From Candidatus Zixiibacteriota bacterium (lineage in GTDB: Bacteria > Zixibacteria > MSB-5A5 > GN15 > PGXB01): a stretch of DNA of 5,275 nucleotides. Positions 1 to 4,824 of this stretch are shown here, piece after piece; the first letter of the stretch is position 1, and every line of letters starts with the position of its first letter. A model generated the notes under the pieces. It had not been told where the DNA came from. It worked only from the letters and a program-made list of their open reading frames with translations, and made no database searches. The stretch lies in assembly GCA_026397495.1 (NCBI GenBank), contig JAPLUS010000316.1:1-5275 (forward strand), written 5' to 3'. The position numbers were made by a program, and so were the translations under genes.

Positions 1-8
1 TGCTTAAT

Positions 9-25
9 CCCATCCGTTGGATGGG
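9..25. repeat. Small inverted repeat near the left edge
   Basis: CCCATCC (9-15) and GGATGGG (19-25) pair perfectly around a three-base loop. No T-run follows on either strand. It lies 40 bases from the larger hairpin at 65-94. I see no gene in bases 1-132, so this may be part of a structured intergenic region or chance. Confidence 0.3.
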
Positions 26-64
26 GTACCGAATTGGTGGCCGGACTGACTGCGCGTGATAAAC

Positions 65-94
65 AAGTAGGGTCGGCTATAACCGACCCTACTT
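65..94 (-). terminator. Perfect 12-bp hairpin, possible terminator of the small-gene unit
   Basis: AAGTAGGGTCGG (65-76) and CCGACCCTACTT (83-94) are perfect inverted copies around a six-base loop. Read on the minus strand, the hairpin lies 38 bases after the last stop and is followed by GTTTATC, a poor T-run; on the plus strand it is followed by CACAGAG, which is worse. It therefore fits an intrinsic terminator for leftward transcription, with a weak tail. It could also be a copy of a dispersed palindromic repeat. Confidence 0.5.
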
Positions 95-132
95 CACAGA
101 GCAATCTGACAATCAACTTCTTATCGAATTTC

Positions 133-528
133 TTAGACCATCTGAAATCTTCCAACGCCGGTGGAGCAACCAGGTCCTTGGTGATTTAACTCAAGTATGA
201 CAAATTCTCCCCTTAGAATACGTGTCGCCACCACCACAAACCTCTCCGGATTCAATCCCTGCAGGCCATATGGATGCCAGCAATCTTTGACAGTGACTCT
301 GGCAAACTGTTCAGCTTCCTTTCGCATTGACATATACCCTTCCCCCTTGGGAGCCATAAAAGTTCCTCGATATAGTTCTTTTGTATGGCGGGCTAACTTA
401 AGCTCATGCGCATCGAAATAGTAATTTACCACCTCCTTCAAACACCAGAGGCCAATTACCTGTTTATTCCTTAAGCGATGAGGAAGGCGCTTGAAGTTTC
501 TACTAAGTAATACGACGGTAAAGGGCAA
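133..528 (-). CDS. Unrecognised 131-residue protein, start uncertain
   Basis: An open frame with mixed, gene-like codon use follows the sigma-like gene by 30 bases and ends at TAA 133-135, before the hairpin at 65-94. I do not recognise the product. It looks soluble, with a helical basic first third (LKEVVNYYF, HELKLARHTKELY at about 30-53) and a later part likely to hold strands (ERFVVVATRILRGEFVILELNH, split by Arg103/Gly107). It has no signal peptide or membrane span. The start is the weak point: an in-frame TAG at 544-546 leaves only TTG at 528, with a distant AGAGAG upstream. A well-spaced GAGGA (six bases) precedes an internal ATG at 357, which would give a 74-residue protein instead. 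As the last gene of the small unit it may work with the regulator upstream, but no function is visible. It may be a lineage-specific gene or a chance frame. Confidence 0.5.
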   Translation of the reverse strand: MPFTVVLLSRNFKRLPHRLRNKQVIGLWCLKEVVNYYFDAHELKLARHTKELYRGTFMAPKGEGYMSMRKEAEQFARVTVKDCWHPYGLQGLNPERFVVVATRILRGEFVILELNHQGPGCSTGVGRFQMV

Positions 529-558
529 ATTATTTATATCTCTCTATATAGACTATAT

Positions 559-888
559 TTAACATACACCCGGAATGGTTATAATGCCCTTTAACTTATT
601 TATAGCTCGATGCTTATAGATACTTACAACCTGTTGCTTAACTCCCAGAATCTGTCCTATCTCAGCCTCTTTCTTATTCATTAGGTAGAGTTTTATAACC
701 TCTTTTTGGCGCTTGGAAAGAGAATGGTTGATATGCCAAATCATTTTATTCCGCAATTTGTCAATTTTGTATTTTTTCCGCCGGTCACGCGAAAATTTGT
801 GATAAAGTGAGCGTTCGATCGGAAAGGATTCTATAATCAACTTATCAACAAGAATCTCAAAGTAAGCTGATTTTCCCGATTCCTTCAT
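559..888 (-). CDS. Stand-alone sigma-70 region-4-like helix-turn-helix protein
   Basis: This small cytoplasmic protein (109 residues from the ATG at 888) carries a helix-turn-helix at about 57-103 that matches sigma-70 region 4.2: LSKRQKEVIKLYLM (57-70), then EAEIGQILGVKQQVVSIYKHR (75-95; motif in two helices joined at LGV) and INKLKG. Here region 4 normally binds the -35 element, but regions 2 and 3 are absent, so it cannot act as a complete sigma factor. The N-terminal half is charged and rich in Lys and Arg (for example SRDRRKKYKIDKLRNK, 33-48) with no domain I recognise. It is probably a DNA-binding regulator, or a partner that touches RNA polymerase. The start is uncertain: GGGAG lies only two bases before the ATG, while a TTG at 897 would add three residues but has no ribosome binding site. 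It begins within 12 bases of the stop of the membrane-protein gene and is likely translated by coupling. LuxR-type domains look similar, but no receiver domain is present. Confidence 0.75.
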   Translation of the reverse strand: MKESGKSAYFEILVDKLIIESFPIERSLYHKFSRDRRKKYKIDKLRNKMIWHINHSLSKRQKEVIKLYLMNKKEAEIGQILGVKQQVVSIYKHRAINKLKGIITIPGVC

Positions 889-899
889 ATCTCCCAATT

Positions 900-1382
900 C
901 TATTGGGTTGGATTGGTCGTCTGCGTTAGTGAATCCAACGGGAAGCCATATTTTCTTGTAACTCTGGAGGCAAGACGAGCGAGGGTTGTTTTTCTTTCTT
1001 TGGCGCTCATTTTCTTAGGCAATCGGCCGGATAGGGAATCATACTCAGCCAGCATCCTGGCGACATTGGGGCGGGTAATCCAGACGCCCATACTTCCCGC
1101 CCGGGGGGGCTCTATACTATCTATTCCATAGGGATACTGCAGACTATCGATCTCTGCTCTATAATAAACCTGCAGAGCTCCTATGGAGTCGGTGTAGAAT
1201 TTGACCGAATCGGTAACAAGCTTGGCTATAAGACTATCCTGGGTTTTCTTATATTGTGCCTGAAGCGCCCGGATGGCTGTTTCCTCATGTTTTGAGGATA
1301 GTCTTGTCCTTATTACTGAAATGCCCACAATTACTGCTATTAGCAGAAGAATGGCAGAAATTTTAATCAATTTATTATTCAT
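900..1382 (-). CDS. Single-pass membrane protein with coiled-coil-like, Asp-Ser-rich region
   Basis: I do not recognise this 160-residue protein. It has a short basic N-terminus (NNKLIK), one hydrophobic span at about 7-25, then basic residues (Arg25, Arg27, Lys31) and a charged helical stretch at about 30-80 that looks like a coiled coil. The span lacks a lipobox or clear signal-peptidase site, so it is probably a membrane anchor. The topology is uncertain. Asp-Ser-[Leu/Val/Ile] triplets recur at 49, 58, 65, 79, 88, 115 and 150; three of the early ones are seven or fourteen residues apart, in heptad register. Residues 98-148 may form a small folded domain. ATG at 1382 has GGAGGT ten bases upstream. 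It is the first gene after a strong promoter, and its stop lies only a few bases from the start of the sigma-like gene, so the two are cotranscribed. With just six residues before the membrane span it has no room for an N-terminal anti-sigma domain. Confidence 0.75.
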   Translation of the reverse strand: MNNKLIKISAILLLIAVIVGISVIRTRLSSKHEETAIRALQAQYKKTQDSLIAKLVTDSVKFYTDSIGALQVYYRAEIDSLQYPYGIDSIEPPRAGSMGVWITRPNVARMLAEYDSLSGRLPKKMSAKERKTTLARLASRVTRKYGFPLDSLTQTTNPTQ

Positions 1383-1408
1383 TAAAAGCTCGACCTCCGT
1401 TTAGTAAG

Positions 1409-1437
1409 AAAATAGGATGGCTCTTTTTGTCTGTCAA
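1409..1437 (-). promoter_or_regulatory. Near-consensus sigma-70 promoter of the small-gene unit
   Basis: On the minus strand a perfect -35 box TTGACA (1432-1437) is followed by a 17-base spacer and the -10 box TATTTT (1409-1414, four of six matches). Transcription would begin near 1402, leaving a leader of about 20 bases that contains GGAGGT (1393-1398) ten bases before the ATG at 1382. It sits in the 92-bp gap after GT2-b and separates the glycan operon from the three small genes. It is the best promoter in the window. Confidence 0.65.
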
Positions 1438-1474
1438 GATAGAAAACCGAGTCTGAATGATATTTATTATTCAA

Positions 1475-2191
1475 TTACCGTTTTATCCTGAGTGTCAAAT
1501 ATATCCAGGGACGAATCATTGACCACCATCCAATAAGCGGTTTTATTTTGCTGTAATTTTTCATTCCCTCCGGATAAACCATTGAAACCGGAGCCTCAGT
1601 AACCCGATACCCCCCCTTTAACACATAATAGTGTATATAATATTCCATTTCATATTTATTCAGCCAATTTTGTTCCAGATTGAATCGTTTATCATCAAAT
1701 AGGGATAAGCGATAAGCTCGGAAGCCGCAAGTGATGTCGGTCCCCTTGAATCCAGTAAGTATATTGGCTATTTGGGTAAAAAGGTTGATCGTGATTCTTC
1801 TGAAGGTCGGCAGATTGGGCGCTTCTCCTCCAGGAAGGTTTCGGGAACCCTGCACATAATCAAAATGGCCATTGACTATAGGCACTATGAGTCTTTCAAT
1901 TTGCGATGGCAGCATTTTTCCATTGGCAGACATAACCACAATAATATCAAATTGATGAACTCGCCCATATTTTATTGCCTCCCTTATACCATACCCAATT
2001 CCCATATTAGTATTATGTTTGATAATATTAAAACTCTTACTCAGTAGAAAATCATAACTGCCATCATTAGAACCATCATCAATAAATAAAAGCTCATAAT
2101 TATTTTCTAAAGGGAATTGTTCAATAAGCCCTTTTAATTTCCCCCCTTCGTTATAGGAGAAAAGGGCAACTAGTATTTTTGATTGAGGCAT
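1475..2191 (-). CDS. DPM1-like family 2 glycosyltransferase with degenerate DxD (GT2-b)
   Basis: This 238-residue protein is a GT-A fold glycosyltransferase related to GT2-a upstream. It shows VALFSYNEGGKL (8-19), FIDDGSNDGS (36-45), YVQGSR (112-117) and CGFRAYRLSLFD (155-166), then a basic and aromatic C-terminus (GWWSMIRPWIYLTLRIKR, 221-238) that probably lies on the membrane. It likely transfers a sugar to or from a lipid carrier at the cytoplasmic face. The metal-binding DxD is replaced by Ser-Ala-Asn (88-90, in VVMSANGKM), and the usual following Gln by Lys92, so either metal binding is altered or this belongs to a subfamily with a different site. The ATG at 2191 is the first possible start after an in-frame stop. 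An AAGGAG lies only two bases before it and touches the stop of the acyltransferase gene, 8 bases upstream. It is probably the last gene of the glycan operon seen here. Confidence 0.9.
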   Translation of the reverse strand: MPQSKILVALFSYNEGGKLKGLIEQFPLENNYELLFIDDGSNDGSYDFLLSKSFNIIKHNTNMGIGYGIREAIKYGRVHQFDIIVVMSANGKMLPSQIERLIVPIVNGHFDYVQGSRNLPGGEAPNLPTFRRITINLFTQIANILTGFKGTDITCGFRAYRLSLFDDKRFNLEQNWLNKYEMEYYIHYYVLKGGYRVTEAPVSMVYPEGMKNYSKIKPLIGWWSMIRPWIYLTLRIKR

Positions 2192-2193
2192 TG

Positions 2194-2199
2194 CTCCTT
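2194..2199 (-). promoter_or_regulatory. Unusually close ribosome binding site of GT2-b
   Basis: AAGGAG on the minus strand directly follows the stop TAG of the acyltransferase gene and is separated from the ATG at 2191 by only two bases. Usual spacing is five to nine. No other in-frame start exists upstream because of an in-frame TAA, so translation probably depends partly on coupling with the gene before it. Confidence 0.5.
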
Positions 2200-2874
2200 C
2201 TATTCCCGCTCGTTATACGGAAACCAGACATAGGGTCGCTCAAAAGCTTTTATTCGGCAGGTTAGTTGAGAAACCGGCTTTATTATCTTGGCCGGATTTC
2301 CAGCGACCACCATCATTTCCGGTATATCATTTACGACAACGGAACCGGCCCCAATCAGCGCCCCCCGGCCAATTTTCACGGCCGGTAGAAAGGTACAATT
2401 AGCACCGATTTTCACCAGATCGGCGACAATGGCTCCTCCCCCACACTCCTTGTATTTGGGGCAGTTCATCGGATGGGGATCATCGGTGAAAACAGTATTG
2501 GGGCCGATAAAAACGTATTTCCCCAGTGTTACCATTTCCAGAAAGCATCCGGAATGGATACGGCAGTTATCACCAATTTTATTTTCAAACTCTAAAACAG
2601 CATTGGTTCCGATTGAAACATTATTGCCGATTAAGTTATTTTCCCGAATCGAAGCCCCCTGCCCACTTTGAAAAGTGTCGCCGATAGTTGTTCCAGCATA
2701 GATGGTGGTAAATGGGCGGATAACAGCCTTACGGCCAATTATTAGAGGCCGTTTTCCCTCGTTTCCCCCTCCTGGTGGTTGTCCCAGAACCGCCGGGCCA
2801 TATATAACAGAGCCGGGACCAATGAAAACATTCTCAAATATTTTAACATCGCCATGGATTTGGATATCTTTCAT
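2200..2874 (-). CDS. Left-handed beta-helix (hexapeptide-repeat) acyltransferase
   Basis: This 224-residue protein is built almost wholly of hexapeptide repeats of the [LIV]-G-x-x type, for example VFIGPGSVI (16-24), LIGNNVSIGTNAVL (81-94), VKIGANCTFL (154-163) and VKIGRGALIGAGSVV (166-180). The end VVAGNPAKIIK (189-199) is the classic closing segment of acetyl-CoA-dependent sugar O- or N-acetyltransferases. A loop with FTDDPHP (129-135) holds His134, the best candidate for the catalytic base; two cysteines follow nearby (138 and 144). Residues 30-43 form a glycine-rich insertion between coils, and 204-224 a short C-terminal extension. Proteins of this type act as trimers in the cytoplasm. 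Its ATG lies inside the end of the dehydrogenase gene (ATGA overlap), which supports a WbpD/WlbB-like role acetylating an amino sugar, although other acyl acceptors are possible. The fold is certain; the substrate is inferred from context. Confidence 0.9.
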   Translation of the reverse strand: MKDIQIHGDVKIFENVFIGPGSVIYGPAVLGQPPGGGNEGKRPLIIGRKAVIRPFTTIYAGTTIGDTFQSGQGASIRENNLIGNNVSIGTNAVLEFENKIGDNCRIHSGCFLEMVTLGKYVFIGPNTVFTDDPHPMNCPKYKECGGGAIVADLVKIGANCTFLPAVKIGRGALIGAGSVVVNDIPEMMVVAGNPAKIIKPVSQLTCRIKAFERPYVWFPYNERE

Positions 2875-3878
2875 AGCTTGATAACCTTTCCGCCTTGCTT
2901 GAGCGATTGGCTGGCCGCCTCCAGGATTTGCACCACCCTGAGCCCTGCATATCCATCAGTCAAAGGCTGACGTTTCTCATTAATGGCGGAGACGAACTCC
3001 TTCGCAACCAGGCTTAACGCCTCAGTCGATTCAATTTTGGGCGACATCATATCGCCGGTTCGGTATTGTACCAAAATATTATAAGCCTCTTCACGGTTTT
3101 TAACATAATCAACCCCCTTATTATATATTTTCACTTTCTCGGACGGTTCAACATCATCATAAACAACCATCTTTTTAGAACCGCAAATAAGCGTATGGCG
3201 CACTTTGACCGGAGCCAGCCAATTAACATGAATATGGCTGATTAGGCGGGAATCATGCCCAATAGAGAGATAGGCCATATTCTCTATCCTATTGTCAAAA
3301 TGAGCCATTCCGGTCGCCGAAATAGTCCGCACCGGCGTGGAGAGAAGATAATCCATAATGGAAACATCATGCGGCGCCAGATCCCAGATAACATTAATAT
3401 CATTTTGGAATATTCCCAAATTTACTCGCACCGAATCAAAATAATACAATTCTCCAAGCTCGCCGCCCGTTATTATTTCCTTAATCTTCCTCACCGCACC
3501 GGTATATATGAAGGTATGATCAACCATCAGAATCAGTTTATTTCGCTCGGCCGTTTCAATCAGAATCCTCGCTTCATCCACTGTGGCGGTCATCGGTTTT
3601 TCCATCAAAAGATGCTTGCCGTTTTTCAGGGCTTCCATTCCCATTGCAAAATGGGTCAATATCGGAGTCGCAATAACAATGGCATCAACCTTCTTACTAT
3701 GTAGAATATCAGCGGCATCTTTAGTGACAATTTTTAGACTGGGATAAAACCGAGAGATAAATTTGAGTCGTTCCTCGCAAAGATCAGAGACACCAACAAC
3801 CTCGATATCTTCCAACAGACTAAAATTCCTGATTAGATTTGGCCCCCAATACCCACACCCTATTATTCCGATACGCAT
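2871..3878 (-). CDS. Gfo/Idh/MocA family NAD(P)-dependent sugar dehydrogenase
   Basis: This 335-residue cytoplasmic oxidoreductase opens with a Rossmann nucleotide-binding motif, GIIGCGYWG (4-12), followed by an Asp (residue 32, VSD) at the end of the second strand, which would favour NAD over NADP. The family signature MEKPMT (92-97) and the catalytic segment WDLAPHDVSIMD (165-176, His170 the likely proton-relay residue) are intact, and the length is normal. The second domain matches the branch often found in surface-polysaccharide clusters, where relatives such as WbpB/WlbA oxidise the 3-hydroxyl of UDP-GlcNAc-uronic acid. That precise substrate is not proven here. ATG at 3878 is preceded by AGGGA at eight bases. 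Its stop overlaps the start of the acyltransferase gene (ATGA), so the two proteins are translationally coupled and probably act in one pathway, with an aminotransferase step expected between them but not encoded in the window. Confidence 0.92.
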   Translation of the reverse strand: MRIGIIGCGYWGPNLIRNFSLLEDIEVVGVSDLCEERLKFISRFYPSLKIVTKDAADILHSKKVDAIVIATPILTHFAMGMEALKNGKHLLMEKPMTATVDEARILIETAERNKLILMVDHTFIYTGAVRKIKEIITGGELGELYYFDSVRVNLGIFQNDINVIWDLAPHDVSIMDYLLSTPVRTISATGMAHFDNRIENMAYLSIGHDSRLISHIHVNWLAPVKVRHTLICGSKKMVVYDDVEPSEKVKIYNKGVDYVKNREEAYNILVQYRTGDMMSPKIESTEALSLVAKEFVSAINEKRQPLTDGYAGLRVVQILEAASQSLKQGGKVIKL

Positions 3879-3900
3879 ATAAATTAGTCCCTATAAATAA

Positions 3901-3931
3901 ATTCTAAATCCGTTGCTTTTCCTAATCTCAA
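3901..3931 (-). promoter_or_regulatory. Weak sigma-70-like promoter before the Gfo/Idh gene
   Basis: The 92-bp gap between GT2-a and the oxidoreductase gene (3879-3970) is AT-rich. On the minus strand it contains TTGAGA (3926-3931) and TAGAAT (3901-3906), each five of six matches to consensus, but with a long 19-base spacer. It is the only gap of this size within the glycan cluster, so a secondary promoter is plausible, but in AT-rich DNA such matches arise easily. I see no hairpin with a T-run in this gap that would end the upstream transcript. Confidence 0.25.
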
Positions 3932-3970
3932 TATAGAATAATTCAGATCTAGAAAACATCTATTCCAAAA

Positions 3971-4810
3971 TCAATGGGCTTTCTTTTCCTGGGCTGACTT
4001 ATACCACTTTATGGTGCGGTTCAATCCCCCACGCAAAGTTCTCTGCGGTTGCCAACGAAGGCGGGTACGCATTTTCTCAATACTAAGAACCCGCCGACGG
4101 ATGTTATCAATATCGCGTCGGTCAATATTCTCATAGGTCACCTTTTTATCAAATAACTTGGTAAATTTCCTTCCGTCCTGATGGTAATAGATGGTGATGG
4201 GCATCTCCTTAAAACGGATATGTTTATCTTTTATAACCCCATATAATATATATGGCTCCAGCTCATATCTATCAAGCCACTCTTGAGCGATGTTGATTTC
4301 CTTCTTATCAAAAATCGATAAACGAAAGGCTCTAAAACCATTGGTGGCATCAGTAACCCGCCGGCCGGCCAGAAGGGAAAAAAGAAGAGAATAAAGCTGT
4401 GTGGTAATTTTCCGAAAGAGACGATCATTGACTACCCTCCCCCCAAGCATTCGTCTTGACCCTTGAATGAAATCATATCCGCCGGTGACAATTGGTTCAA
4501 TAACCTGTTTTAATTCTTGCGGCTCGTGTTGATCGTCGCCGGACATCACCACATCAATGCCGAAATCATTCTCAAGACCGTAATTTATGCCTGATCTTAT
4601 TGCCGCTCCAACACCCCGATTTTTCTCATGTCTTATAACCTCAGCACCGGCGTTGACAGCTTCCTGAGAGGTGTTATCAGAAGAATAATCATCAACCGTA
4701 AGAATGGTGTCGGTTATATTTACCCGTTTCAGCTTTTCCACAACGCGACCGATTTTCCCGGATTCATTAAAGGCCGGCAAAATGACAAGCATTCGATTAG
4801 GGTTTGCCAT
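3971..4810 (-). CDS. DPM1-like family 2 glycosyltransferase with epimerase-like C-terminal tail (GT2-a)
   Basis: This 279-residue protein has a GT-A fold glycosyltransferase domain at about 1-218: VILPAFNES (9-17), nucleotide-binding VDDYSSDNT (39-47), the metal-site segment MSGDDQHEP (89-97), GSRR (117-120) and NGFRAFR (157-163). These are hallmarks of dolichyl/polyprenyl-phosphate mannosyl- or glucosyltransferases, which move a sugar from a nucleotide donor to a lipid phosphate on the cytoplasmic face. The first Asp of the usual DxD is Ser90, while Asp92 and Gln94 are kept. From about residue 223 the protein no longer resembles its paralogue at 1475-2191; residues 226-272 instead read like the end of an NAD-dependent nucleotide-sugar epimerase (RRDIDNIRRR, LRWQP, GGLNRTIKWYK). 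There are no C-terminal membrane helices. The ATG at 4810 has AAGGAG seven bases upstream, overlapping the end of the preceding gene's stop region, so coupled translation is likely. The GT2 call is firm; the substrate is unknown. Confidence 0.9.
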   Translation of the reverse strand: MANPNRMLVILPAFNESGKIGRVVEKLKRVNITDTILTVDDYSSDNTSQEAVNAGAEVIRHEKNRGVGAAIRSGINYGLENDFGIDVVMSGDDQHEPQELKQVIEPIVTGGYDFIQGSRRMLGGRVVNDRLFRKITTQLYSLLFSLLAGRRVTDATNGFRAFRLSIFDKKEINIAQEWLDRYELEPYILYGVIKDKHIRFKEMPITIYYHQDGRKFTKLFDKKVTYENIDRRDIDNIRRRVLSIEKMRTRLRWQPQRTLRGGLNRTIKWYKSAQEKKAH

Positions 4811-4811
4811 T

Positions 4812-4824
4812 CACTTTCTCCTTA
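4812..4824 (-). promoter_or_regulatory. Ribosome binding site of GT2-a beside the upstream stop codon
   Basis: On the minus strand the upstream stop TAA is followed directly by GGAG, forming AAGGAG, then seven bases and the ATG at 4810. This spacing is near optimal, supports the chosen start and suggests that ribosomes finishing the membrane-protein gene reinitiate on GT2-a. Confidence 0.7.

Noticed and set aside
1..189. Plus-strand frame 1 is open from the left edge to TAA at 187-189, and frame 3 to TGA at 57-59, either of which could be the end of a convergent gene.
   Set aside because: Frame 1 runs through the perfect hairpin and overlaps the opposite gene's end; frame 3 leaves only 18 residues. 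Neither product is recognisable, so no gene can be supported.
559..1382. The membrane protein and sigma-like protein as an anti-sigma/ECF sigma pair.
   Set aside because: The membrane protein has only about six residues before its membrane span, so it has no N-terminal sigma-binding domain, and the sigma-like protein lacks region 2.
1438..1474. Imperfect AT-rich inverted repeat after GT2-b as a terminator.
   Set aside because: The pairing GAATAAT/ATCATTC has a mismatch, is nearly all A/T and has no T-run directly after it.
1610..1616. A G7 tract (minus strand) in GT2-b, with G6 at 2141-2146, as a possible phase-variation switch.
   Set aside because: The tracts are short, and similar G/C runs of 6-7 occur in other genes here (1103-1109, 2361-2366, 4439-4444), so they reflect base composition. 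All frames are intact.
2288..2671. Long plus-strand open frames opposite the acyltransferase, dehydrogenase and other genes.
   Set aside because: They lie fully within well-supported minus-strand genes, have no recognisable product and are shadows of the coding strand.
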